The position numbers were made by a program, and so were the translations under genes. From the IMG/VR virus record IMGVR_UViG_3300031722_000130, positions 1 through 28,410 of that record: a DNA stretch of 28,410 nt; one strand, 5' to 3'. Positions 19,710 through 26,919 of the stretch are shown one piece after another. The stretch is from a virus. Each line of letters opens with the position of its first letter. Within the stretch, counting starts at the first letter, position 1. The notes beneath the pieces were generated by a model. That model saw only the letters and a program-made list of their open reading frames with translations. It did not search any database and was not told the origin of the DNA.

Positions 19710-20534
19710 ATGAATATTTATCAGCATACTAACCCCGATAAAAATAACACGCCATTCACTTACTTGATAGGCTGGTCAGCCCTCAATAAATGGTACTACG
19801 GTTGTCGGTATCGCAAAGGATGCCATCCTACAGACTTGTGGACGACTTACTTCACAAGCTCCGACGAAGTAAAACAATTTCGTAGAGAGCACGGTGAGCC
19901 AGATGTTATTCAGGTTCGACATGTTTTCTCGGCTAATCAGCAAGCCAAACTATGGGAGTCACGAGTCCAAACTGCTATCCCTCGCACATCAAGAATCCAT
20001 TGGCTCAACAAAAAGTTTGGTGACACGTTTGCTAATGTTGTAGATGGGTTTACTGGCAAAAAGAAATCTGCAAAATCTAAACTCCGCCAAAAAGAAACTA
20101 TGATGCAAAAGTACGGCGTAGAAAACGGCGGCCAAACTGAAAAATCTAAAGCTACTGCTAAGGCACGAATGTTGTCACCAGCAAATCCGTCATACCACCA
20201 AACCAACGCGACGAAGAAAAAAATATCAGAAACTAACCTAACCAACATGGCGAATATGACTGCCGATGAACGGTCAGCTAAGTTCGGATCTTGCGGTGAA
20301 AAGAATCCGTTCTTTGGCAAGCATCATTCTCCTGAACTACTCGCAGAGATGCAAATCAAAAAATCAGCCGCCTGGGCTAAAAATAAAAGCTGTTGGATGC
20401 ATACCCCGACAGGAGAGAATATTCGCGTTCATTCTATAGACGTTGAAACTGCTATAGCATCAGGATGTAAAAAGGGGTATGCTCCGGGAACACACCCCAA
20501 TAATACACGAAACTACTCTAAAAAATCAATCTAA
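19710..20534 (+). CDS. Free-standing homing endonuclease (GIY-YIG-like with NUMOD3)
   Basis: A 274-residue protein. TYLIGWSALNKWYYGCRYRK (about 17-36) is a GIY-YIG-type start, and a Glu in AKLWESRVQ fits the catalytic position. A basic linker follows, then NUMOD3-type DNA-binding modules (EKNPFFGKHHSPE, and the similar ANPSYHQT) and a final TPTGENIRVHSIDVE module. It probably cuts an intron-less or homing-free allele to spread itself. The ATG at 19710 has AAGGA upstream; the longer frame from 19494 crosses the opposite-strand gene and the promoter. Its 3' end overlaps the convergent reductase gene by 9 bases. Confidence 0.82.
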   Translation: MNIYQHTNPDKNNTPFTYLIGWSALNKWYYGCRYRKGCHPTDLWTTYFTSSDEVKQFRREHGEPDVIQVRHVFSANQQAKLWESRVQTAIPRTSRIHWLNKKFGDTFANVVDGFTGKKKSAKSKLRQKETMMQKYGVENGGQTEKSKATAKARMLSPANPSYHQTNATKKKISETNLTNMANMTADERSAKFGSCGEKNPFFGKHHSPELLAEMQIKKSAAWAKNKSCWMHTPTGENIRVHSIDVETAIASGCKKGYAPGTHPNNTRNYSKKSI

Positions 20535-22379
20535 AGAGCAGGCGCCTCCTGCACATGCGGCCTCCATCGTATGAGCTGTCAAATCAGTCCCTTCGATAAC
20601 CTGAGTCAGATCGATGTCATGCAAATTTTGCACCAATGCTTCGAACTCTTCCTTCGTGCAGTTGGTGAAAGGTGCTTGAACATACGTGCCGCCGTCGAAG
20701 GGTAGAACAGCAACGCCATTGTACTCGTTACGATTGTTCCACATCCACTCGCCTACTGGTTCCCATTCACGCGGCTTGACTGAAATCGTGCAAGATACGT
20801 TGTGACGCTGCTCGCCAGATACGTGGCCCGGGACGATCCATTCTTGGCTCACCTTACGAACACGCTTGAGCAACTGGATCGCTGTTTCGGTACGCATGAT
20901 GGCGTTCTCTGGTGCCTTCTGCGGGAACGATACAACTGCCTCTAAGTGTGGCTTGAACTGGCAGTCTTCGATAAGCATCGGGAAGTTTTTCTGGAGGTAA
21001 CCAAACAACGGTTCATTCTTGCCAACGCGAACACGGCGAATGTAGTAATCATTGTGCCAACCATGGATGCCGGATGCTGAACCAACAACCAACGATGCTG
21101 TACCACTTGGTTTCGTCAACGTTGTACGAGCCGCTGCGTTGATGCCGATGATAGCTGCAACGCGCTTGTTTTCTTCAACAACCTTTTCAGCTGCTTCGGT
21201 CATGTTGAGCCCTAATACGCGACCCGATGCGATGCCAGTCATACCTACGCCAAGCAATGCTTCCTTCTCTGTTGTGTCTTTCCAGATGCTACGTAAATAG
21301 TGGAAGTTTGTGTAACCAGCTTGCAACGTACCGATGAATGCTGCGGCTTTGGCGCGTTCGTTGTAATCTTCTTGCGATTCAACATCATCAACGTTGAGCT
21401 CAGTAAGGTTACAGAACTGGAACGGATTCAGTGTTGCTTCAACGCAAGGGTTCGAAAGGATTTCACGATTGTTTGTGAAATACACGCCTGGCTCGCCCGA
21501 TCCTGATCCTTCAATACGCTTCCACAGATCAAGGAATTCGCTCTTTGTAATCTTGTCACGTTCGAGGACGACTGAGTTGTTAGCACGACCGCGCTGAGGA
21601 TTCAATTCCCACCACGAGCCAGCTTTGCACGAGATCATATCCATGTCGTCTAAGCTGAAGAATGCAATCATAGCTGCGCGACGAATACCTCCGCTCAACA
21701 CTGCATCAGCAATGTGGCACATGATGTCGTGACATTCGATGCTCGTTAGCTTGCGCCCAATGGCAGTATTCAAAATCTTTCGGATTTGGTCGATACAGAT
21801 ACGTAATGGGTCCGGACCTGGTGCCTTGCCACCTGCTGTGATTAGCTGTGAGCCTTTTGCACGAATGTCGCGATAGTCAAAGTCTGGATCCGACTTGCCG
21901 CACGAATACGCTTTGAACAATACCTTAACCGCATCTGCCCAACCTTCAATCGAATCGCCTACTAAGAAGCGACGACGCTTTGGTGCTGGCCCTTGTATAA
22001 CTGGTAATTTCGCGATGTGATGTTGTTGAACACTGTAGCCGAAGCCCGTGCCGCCAAGCAGTAGTTCCATTGCCTCAGCAAAGATAACCGGGTGGTCGAC
22101 TGGCGCATAAGCACAGTTGAAAATTCTTGTGTTGTTGAGTTCGATAGGTCTGCCGCCAAACTGCATTGACCGCATAGACGGCAATACTTTCTTGGTGTAA
22201 ACGAACTTACGATAGACTTGCTTGATTTCTTCCTTCAGTTGCGGGTATTTTCGTATGTGCATCGACATATTACGATCACAGATCTCTTCCCAGGTCTCAC
22301 GTCGACCAATTTCCGGAATGAACTTAGCATACTTTTGAAACACTATAACATCGCTCAATATTTTTTGTGATACATCCAT
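20526..22379 (-). CDS. nrdJ: Class II (B12-dependent) ribonucleotide reductase, monomeric type
   Basis: A 617-residue protein that converts ribonucleoside triphosphates to deoxy forms using adenosylcobalamin. The catalytic set of Lactobacillus-type RTPR is intact: C89 (IFNCAYAPV), radical C312 and E314 (SNPCVEATL), and partner C323 (FCNLTEL) exactly 11 residues after C312. The C-terminal relay pair is C609/C614 (CAGGACSLD). Other landmarks are GGTGFGYSVQ (109-118) and SGGIRRAAM. It needs no NrdB or NrdI, so the phage can make dNTPs in or out of oxygen if the host supplies B12. It is about 120 residues shorter than the Lactobacillus enzyme. Start ATG 22379, with GAGAGAGA as a weak ribosome site. 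Confidence 0.93.
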   Translation of the reverse strand: MDVSQKILSDVIVFQKYAKFIPEIGRRETWEEICDRNMSMHIRKYPQLKEEIKQVYRKFVYTKKVLPSMRSMQFGGRPIELNNTRIFNCAYAPVDHPVIFAEAMELLLGGTGFGYSVQQHHIAKLPVIQGPAPKRRRFLVGDSIEGWADAVKVLFKAYSCGKSDPDFDYRDIRAKGSQLITAGGKAPGPDPLRICIDQIRKILNTAIGRKLTSIECHDIMCHIADAVLSGGIRRAAMIAFFSLDDMDMISCKAGSWWELNPQRGRANNSVVLERDKITKSEFLDLWKRIEGSGSGEPGVYFTNNREILSNPCVEATLNPFQFCNLTELNVDDVESQEDYNERAKAAAFIGTLQAGYTNFHYLRSIWKDTTEKEALLGVGMTGIASGRVLGLNMTEAAEKVVEENKRVAAIIGINAAARTTLTKPSGTASLVVGSASGIHGWHNDYYIRRVRVGKNEPLFGYLQKNFPMLIEDCQFKPHLEAVVSFPQKAPENAIMRTETAIQLLKRVRKVSQEWIVPGHVSGEQRHNVSCTISVKPREWEPVGEWMWNNRNEYNGVAVLPFDGGTYVQAPFTNCTKEEFEALVQNLHDIDLTQVIEGTDLTAHTMEAACAGGACSLD

Positions 22380-22409
22380 TTTTTCTCTCTCTCAAATTAT
22401 GTTGTCATG

Positions 22410-22417
22410 TATTTACG
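22410..22417 (-). promoter_or_regulatory. Late-type octamer CGTAAATA before the reductase gene
   Basis: Six of eight bases match TATAAATA and CATG follows. It lies 30 bases before the reductase ATG. A reductase is usually needed early or in mid infection, so another promoter may exist that I do not see. Confidence 0.4.
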
Positions 22418-22420
22418 TCC

Positions 22421-22449
22421 GACACGGAGGTAATGACATATTCCGTGTC
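22421..22449. terminator. Inverted repeat upstream of the reductase
   Basis: GACACGGA and TCCGTGTC form a perfect 8-base-pair stem around a 13-base loop. On the minus strand it lies after the gene at 22513 and just before the late-type octamer. It lacks a following T tract on that strand, so it could be a terminator, an operator or an mRNA element. Confidence 0.45.
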
Positions 22450-22512
22450 CATTTCTTTTGTGCTACAATTGCTGATGGTGCGAAGACAACGACAGATACT
22501 CGGTACTACTTT

Positions 22513-22962
22513 TTAATATTTCGATAGGTGTAAATCTTCTGAGGAATAGACCTTGTCTATTGATACATCTTTACTAAGCTGCTCATTACTTATGACGGTA
22601 TCGAAGATGTAATTCAGCACATATTTTCCTCGATCAATCAACACTAGATTGTAATTTTGGGCAGTAGAACTGTCCACTATTGTCTCTAGTAAAAATTCGT
22701 GTTGCTTTCCGTGACTTGATAGAGCTAAGGTATAGAACATTCCTAAGGCTTTAGCTAAATCGTCAAATTTTCCGTCATCAATAAGTTCCCATGGCGTAGG
22801 CCAATCTTCTGGCGATTGCCGGTCGAGGTAATGATTAACGAATGGGGCATAACTCCACAAATGGGCAGTTTGTTGTACTGCCTCTTCGAACGGAAGAGTC
22901 CCGATTCGGGTTCGAAACTCTTTCCATGCAACAAGTCTTTCGTCAGACTTCAAATTCCACAT
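22513..22962 (-). CDS. Conserved-looking T4-type phage protein (149 aa)
   Basis: A 149-residue protein starting MWNLKSDERLVAWKEFRTRI. From memory its hallmarks (W..FR..IG.LP...A, a W..AP....YL segment, then WPTPWELIDDGKFDDLAKAL and a GM.YTLAL segment) recur in T4-type phages as a protein of unknown function. No catalytic motif is clear. AGAGAGAAG stands before the ATG. It lies between the fibronectin-III gene and the reductase. Confidence 0.78.
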   Translation of the reverse strand: MWNLKSDERLVAWKEFRTRIGTLPFEEAVQQTAHLWSYAPFVNHYLDRQSPEDWPTPWELIDDGKFDDLAKALGMFYTLALSSHGKQHEFLLETIVDSSTAQNYNLVLIDRGKYVLNYIFDTVISNEQLSKDVSIDKVYSSEDLHLSKY

Positions 22963-23030
22963 CTTCTCTCTTTCATGTTAGGCCGAGAAGCCAGTTAGTG
23001 CTACGGATAATTCTAGCTAGATGTTCTTGA

Positions 23031-23264
23031 TTACGGTACAAGTAGCACGTTTGATGGTGCTGATGGTGCGCTCTCACCAATCGCGTTGATTGCTGTGACT
23101 GTGAAAGTGTATGAACTGCCGTTCCCCTGCAACCCGTCAACTAAGATCGGAGATGCGTTTCCTACAAACACCGTAGTGACTGGGTCAGTTGCGACGTGAT
23201 ATGACGTGATTGGTGACCCACCGTTGTTTAACGGTGCGTCAAAAGTGATAAGAGCTGATGCCAT
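23031..23264 (-). CDS. Fibronectin type III module, lacking its first strand
   Basis: A 77-residue protein that is nearly one Fn3 domain: ITFDAPLNNGGSPITSYHVA, then SYTFTVTAINAIGESAPSAP and SNVLLVP. The domain's usual first strand (P.AP.NV.A) is missing here, but sits at the very end of the tailspike gene 15 bases upstream, in the same reading frame. AAAGGAACTATC precedes the ATG. Fn3 modules decorate phage virions and may bind carbohydrate surfaces. The 19 bases around its start are identical to the clpS start region. Confidence 0.8.
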   Translation of the reverse strand: MASALITFDAPLNNGGSPITSYHVATDPVTTVFVGNASPILVDGLQGNGSSYTFTVTAINAIGESAPSAPSNVLLVP

Positions 23265-23279
23265 GATAGTTCCTTTAAA

Positions 23280-25133
23280 TTAAGCCAACGATGCGACAAC
23301 GTTAGTTGGTGCATCTGGTACTTCTAATAGTGATGCGACAACGTTAGTTGGTGCATCTGATACGGTGCTAACCAAAGTAGCAACAACATTTTGCGGCGAA
23401 GAAGGTGCACTAATAATCAATGCCGCTGCTACGTTAGTTGGAGCGTCTGGTACTGAGTCAAGTAATCTTGCTGGTGCAGTGCTTCCGATTAATGTTCTAC
23501 TTGATAACGTGAGTATAGAGTTAAATCTCTCAACTGACGAGGTGTAGGTTAGTTCAACTGTATTGTTATTTAGCGTTGGGACAAGGCTGATCCCAAGATC
23601 GTCAGTCTCAACATAATCATCGGAAAACGTGGTTTCTCCAGCGATCGGAGTGATGTGTAATGTTCCGATGCGCTTCTTGCTCCCAGTTAGGGAATTACGA
23701 ACTACGGTGTATTCAATGATAGTCGGATAATCCTCAAAGCCAATCACCCCCACTGTAATCGGAGTCAACACCCCATCTGCTAAGACAGTGTCACTACCGC
23801 CTGCCGTATGCAGTTTGCCTAGTATGGTACGCCCATCTGACAGAGTCGCAAAACTTGCCTTACCATTGAGATCAATTGCAGGAATTGCTGAGCCAGACGA
23901 ACGAGCAAACGTATCGCCGAAGCTATAGCAGTTGTCGCCGTTGAAGTAAATTACAGATGAATCCGGAGTTGCTTCGGTCTCGGGTAAAACAGGAATACGC
24001 TGACCGTTACCAACATTCTTGAAGGTGTTAAACGCGCTAACGAGGTGCGATACTGGGAATCCGTTAGGGCCGCCGCCGACAATGCCTTCCTTCGCTACCC
24101 GGTCAAACATCGAATGCGATATTTTGATCTCGGACGGTGATGGTGGATCAATGTTCATCATCCCAACTGCTACTCCTTGGTACAGGTCAAAGAACAATCC
24201 ACTAATAACGTTGACGTTGGAGGTCGAATCCTTTGTAAATATGCCGTATGTTTTATCTGCAAAGTCGCAGTTAGTAAGATAGATGTTGGCTGGAGGTGTG
24301 ACGAAGCCCGGTACTGTCGGAGTTACCTTACTATATTTGATCCTAAGGCTTGCAGTCGGAGCAACAGGCAGTAGCGTCGGCGGTGGTAATGTAGGATTAG
24401 GGTCACCTTGCATTCTCACGCGATTAAACCACACATCCACGGTCGCATCTAACACAATCACATCATTGCCGGTGAGATTCAAAAAGGTGATGCCGTCGAT
24501 TTCGATATTGCCAGGGGCAACTACAGATAATCCCAGTTCTGTCATTTTCGCCATATCAGGCGACCCGGCAGCGCATGGTTGCCCTGCGTCAGTTTGAATA
24601 ATGAATGTTGAATTTTTTCCGTCGCCTTTGAGCTTGACGTAAGGCAGCAAACGAATGTAGTCGCCGGATAACTTGTAGGTCCCTGCTGGTACATATAACG
24701 TTCGACGCACCGCAGGAGTGTCTTTAACTTTTGAGGCTTTGTATAGTTGTTCGATTGCGCGATTGAATGAGCCTACAGAGTTATACACTCCGTTCCCCAT
24801 AGACGTGGTACCAAAGTCACGAATATTAGCGAAGTCGTCGAACTTATCTTGCATTGAACGAGTAACATCTGTTGATGCCGATTCACCCGTTTGCACTTCA
24901 TACCCGCCAAGCAATCCTTTGAAGGTGTATAAGTTATTTAGGCTGAGAACAGCACTGTGAGCGGTCAAGATCTCAGTGTTTCCTAACTCTGGTGCACCTT
25001 CTTCGTGAGTGCCGTTACCAATGAACAACCTACGTTGATCTATCGACCAGCCAAGCTCTGCGCTGGCTAGTGATTCCGGTAAGTCTTCCTGTAGGCCTCG
25101 TCGTTGTTGTATGCGCGATATCTGCAAAATCAT
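23280..25133 (-). CDS. Tailspike with pectate-lyase-type beta-helix
   Basis: A 617-residue protein. Residues 5-45 (QQRRGLQEDLPESLASAELG, then RRLFIGNGT) match the N-terminal attachment module of many phage fibres and tailspikes. From about 98, FANIRDFGTTSMGNG and RRTLYVPAGTYKLSGDYIRL mark a Pectate_lyase_3-type right-handed beta-helix running to about 450. The region 450-558 may be a C-terminal beta domain. The last 59 residues are four short repeats of [VA]P[DS][AS]P.NV.A. A capsule- or polysaccharide-degrading role is typical of such spikes; the substrate cannot be told. A late-type octamer lies 26 bases upstream and AAAGGAATAC is the ribosome site. Confidence 0.87.
   Translation of the reverse strand: MILQISRIQQRRGLQEDLPESLASAELGWSIDQRRLFIGNGTHEEGAPELGNTEILTAHSAVLSLNNLYTFKGLLGGYEVQTGESASTDVTRSMQDKFDDFANIRDFGTTSMGNGVYNSVGSFNRAIEQLYKASKVKDTPAVRRTLYVPAGTYKLSGDYIRLLPYVKLKGDGKNSTFIIQTDAGQPCAAGSPDMAKMTELGLSVVAPGNIEIDGITFLNLTGNDVIVLDATVDVWFNRVRMQGDPNPTLPPPTLLPVAPTASLRIKYSKVTPTVPGFVTPPANIYLTNCDFADKTYGIFTKDSTSNVNVISGLFFDLYQGVAVGMMNIDPPSPSEIKISHSMFDRVAKEGIVGGGPNGFPVSHLVSAFNTFKNVGNGQRIPVLPETEATPDSSVIYFNGDNCYSFGDTFARSSGSAIPAIDLNGKASFATLSDGRTILGKLHTAGGSDTVLADGVLTPITVGVIGFEDYPTIIEYTVVRNSLTGSKKRIGTLHITPIAGETTFSDDYVETDDLGISLVPTLNNNTVELTYTSSVERFNSILTLSSRTLIGSTAPARLLDSVPDAPTNVAAALIISAPSSPQNVVATLVSTVSDAPTNVVASLLEVPDAPTNVVASLA
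23290..23359 (-). repeat. Direct repeats at the 3' end of the tailspike gene
   Basis: A 28-base sequence beginning gatgcgacaacgttagttgg occurs twice without change (23290-23317 and 23332-23359), with a 42-base period. A diverged copy lies near 23420-23447 and a weaker one between. The period is 14 codons, so the repeats encode SDAPTNVVASL-type units and could expand or shrink by slippage or recombination without a frameshift. Confidence 0.85.
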
Positions 25134-25159
25134 TCGTGTATTCCTTTTACTCTATCTAG

Positions 25160-25167
25160 TATTTATG
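25160..25167 (-). promoter_or_regulatory. T4-type late promoter CATAAATA (tailspike)
   Basis: Seven of eight bases match TATAAATA and CTA follows, as at 16156-16163. It lies 26 bases before the tailspike ATG. Confidence 0.7.
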
Positions 25168-25177
25168 CAAAAAGGAA

Positions 25178-25873
25178 TCAAGCAACGACTGAATAATATT
25201 TTTCTACCCTCGACCACCATTGGTCAGCCCAGTAATCAAACTCTTCGCCTTCGATGACCCATTGCTGGTATTCACAGGCTCTACTGCACATCAAAATCAC
25301 GCCAGTGCGAATGTTTGTCTTGTAGACTTCGTTGTGGGCCAAGGCGTAGGCACATAGCTGAAGCTTGTAATCAGTAACATATTCATCCTTCTTTGGCTTG
25401 TTGGTTTGTTTGTAATCGAAGATTGCTTCGTTTCCCTTCCATAGTCCGGCGCCGTCTGTTGACCCTGCATAGAGACCGGGAAAATATAGCGGGATTTCAA
25501 CTCCCCATAGTTCGTTGAGATGGATCAGTCCCTCGTTGATAATCTTCTGCGCCATCGGATGAGCGATCTTCTGTACCATGTTTGTACCAGGCGGCTTTGA
25601 TAACCCTAGTGTATGTTCCTCTAGGAGTTTGTGCATTACGGTACCAACACCAGCTGCCTCAGTTGTGATCGTCTGAGCCTTTTGATGGCCAACAGCATCA
25701 CGCCATTTTTGCAGGCCGTCGAGCTTCTCTTGTGGCATTGTGGCAGACAGAATTGTCGTAACGGATGGTAGCTTCTCCCCGGTTGGGGTAGAGTAAAATC
25801 GTTTGCCGTTGATTGATTGCCTACTCATCGAAGCGTAGTCGAATTTTGGCACTACTAGAGTTTGTGTATTCAT
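25178..25873 (-). CDS. PD-(D/E)XK nuclease, RecB/Cas4-like fold
   Basis: A 231-residue protein. VGTVMHKLLEE (76-86, with H81) is the usual N-terminal G..(v/m)H motif of RecB-type nucleases. YAGSTDGAGL (135-144, D140) and AIFDYKQTNK (150-159, D153 and K155) give the D...(D/E)xK core, and YKLQLCAYA (169-177) is the QxxxY motif. It is expected to cut DNA in a metal-dependent way, perhaps in recombination or DNA processing. No cysteine cluster typical of Cas4 is seen and there is no CRISPR context. The ribosome site is poor. A small structured element (25882-25922) separates it from the upstream gene. Confidence 0.82.
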   Translation of the reverse strand: MNTQTLVVPKFDYASMSRQSINGKRFYSTPTGEKLPSVTTILSATMPQEKLDGLQKWRDAVGHQKAQTITTEAAGVGTVMHKLLEEHTLGLSKPPGTNMVQKIAHPMAQKIINEGLIHLNELWGVEIPLYFPGLYAGSTDGAGLWKGNEAIFDYKQTNKPKKDEYVTDYKLQLCAYALAHNEVYKTNIRTGVILMCSRACEYQQWVIEGEEFDYWADQWWSRVEKYYSVVA

Positions 25874-25881
25874 CTAACTAT

Positions 25882-25922
25882 GTTACATGGTGCTAGGCAC
25901 CGATTGCTACCGGTTTGGTAAC
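25882..25922 (-). other. Small structured intergenic element
   Basis: An outer GTTAC/GTAAC pair encloses two possible hairpins: GGTGC/GCACC with a 3-base loop, and TACC/GGTA with a 5-base loop. It fills the gap between two minus-strand genes and ends next to a stop codon. It may be a weak terminator; it is not a tRNA. Confidence 0.35.
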
Positions 25923-26309
25923 TTAGCTGCGTTTATTTGCTGCGGATTGTGCCATGTTCTGGACAGTATCTTCTGGATTCATAGCTTGATCTTCTTCGTT
26001 ATCGAAGGTCTCGTCCTCTGAATCGTCGTTATCTGACTTGAGCGTGATCTCGTCTTTGCTGAAAGTCTTGATCAGGTTTTTGACTGCTTCGTCGCTTTCG
26101 AACGCTGACGTAAGAGCGTGGTAATCAAACATTGACCGACCTGCATTACGGACGAGTTGAATGACGCTGTCTGTGCGCAACGTAGCCGATTCGGCATCAT
26201 CCTCTGACCGTTCTTTCAGGTAGAGCAGAATCGTGATCAGATCCTCGTTCTCCGAATCGTCGGGTCCTTCTGTTAGCCATCCTTCTGAAATGATTTCGCG
26301 GATTTTCAT
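25923..26309 (-). CDS. Acidic virion-candidate protein with capsid-targeting-like leader
   Basis: A 128-residue protein starting MKIREIISEGWLTEGPDDSE. The leader fits the pattern of T4 head-targeted proteins, with possible prohead-protease sites after Glu9 (I-S-E/G) and after Glu14 (L-T-E/G). Residues 24-95 align with the next gene upstream (LITILLYLKERSE..., RTDSVIQLVRNAG, SDEAVKNLIKTFSKDEITL), so the two are paralogues. An acidic stretch (SDNDDSEDETFDNEED) follows. Start and upstream stop overlap as TAATG. Function unknown; a core or internal head protein is possible. Confidence 0.75.
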   Translation of the reverse strand: MKIREIISEGWLTEGPDDSENEDLITILLYLKERSEDDAESATLRTDSVIQLVRNAGRSMFDYHALTSAFESDEAVKNLIKTFSKDEITLKSDNDDSEDETFDNEEDQAMNPEDTVQNMAQSAANKRS

Positions 26310-26752
26310 TACAGTCCTCGATTCGAAGCACGGCCAGCCATTGCGCTGACTGTTGCTGCGTTCTTTTGTTTCATTTTGGCTGGATCGGATTCTGCTGATT
26401 TTTCGTTCTTCACAGTAAGAATGTCTGAGGAGAACTTAACCTTTGTTGGGTTGATCGAGTCAATGTATTTTCGAACCTCGCTGTTTTGATTGTTTAGAGC
26501 AATCAAATCTTTGAGCAAGAATGGTTTGCCGGTAGCCTTAACCACTGCGTTAGTAATGACTGTTGGCTCGACATCAGTGTGACCTTGAGCAATAAGCTCG
26601 CGTAAGGTTGACGTTACTGCTACTACAGTCTTATCACCGGTGCCTGGCTCGACTTCCCAGTCTGCGGATGGTTCGGAAGTATCACCTTCGAGATCCAATG
26701 CAGGGTCCATCTCTTCGTCAAAATCTTCACAAATAATTTCGTTAATCTTCAT
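26309..26752 (-). CDS. Acidic virion-candidate protein, paralogue of the next gene
   Basis: A 147-residue protein starting MKINEIICEDFDEEMDPALD. The leader has Glu9 in I-C-E, again like a prohead-protease site. The centre (VVAVTSTLRELIAQGHTD, TVITNAVVKATGKPF, NSEVRKYIDSINPTKVKFSS) aligns with residues 24-95 of the gene at 25923-26309. The end is Lys/Ala-rich (DPAKMKQKNAATVSAMAG). It is coupled on both sides (ATGA upstream, TAATG downstream). Structural or internal head role is inference. Confidence 0.75.
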   Translation of the reverse strand: MKINEIICEDFDEEMDPALDLEGDTSEPSADWEVEPGTGDKTVVAVTSTLRELIAQGHTDVEPTVITNAVVKATGKPFLLKDLIALNNQNSEVRKYIDSINPTKVKFSSDILTVKNEKSAESDPAKMKQKNAATVSAMAGRASNRGL

Positions 26753-26919
26753 TCTACTTCCCTTTTAGCTGCATATCGAATATCATGGTCCCAGTCTAAG
26801 AATTCAAAGTATGAAATTTCGTTGTTCTGAACTGCATCATATGTTATCCGAACATCTGGTTCATTTAGATCTTCGTTGATAGAATCCATCGACTCAATCA
26901 GCTTGCGCATATCGGCCAT
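26749..26919 (-). CDS. Small hypothetical protein coupled in the virion operon
   Basis: A 56-residue protein starting MADMRKLIESMDSINEDLNE. The ATG at 26919 shares bases with the TAA of the upstream gene (TAATG) and its TGA overlaps the next ATG (ATGA), so despite its size it is well supported. The first 16 residues are helical (MRKLIESMDSINED); the rest holds EISYFEFLDWDHDIRYAAKR. Function unknown. Confidence 0.75.
   Translation of the reverse strand: MADMRKLIESMDSINEDLNEPDVRITYDAVQNNEISYFEFLDWDHDIRYAAKREVE

Noticed and set aside
22380-22512. Cobalamin riboswitch for the B12-dependent reductase
   Set aside because: The 133-base leader has no B12-box-like sequence and is too short for the known structure. 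Only one simple inverted repeat is present.
25178-25873. PD-(D/E)XK protein as Cas4 of a CRISPR system
   Set aside because: The C-terminal cysteine cluster of Cas4 is absent and no repeat-spacer array or cas gene is present. A phage RecB-type nuclease fits better.
25882-25922. tRNA-like folded element
   Set aside because: Only 41 bases long, with no acceptor stem, anticodon or T-arm consensus.
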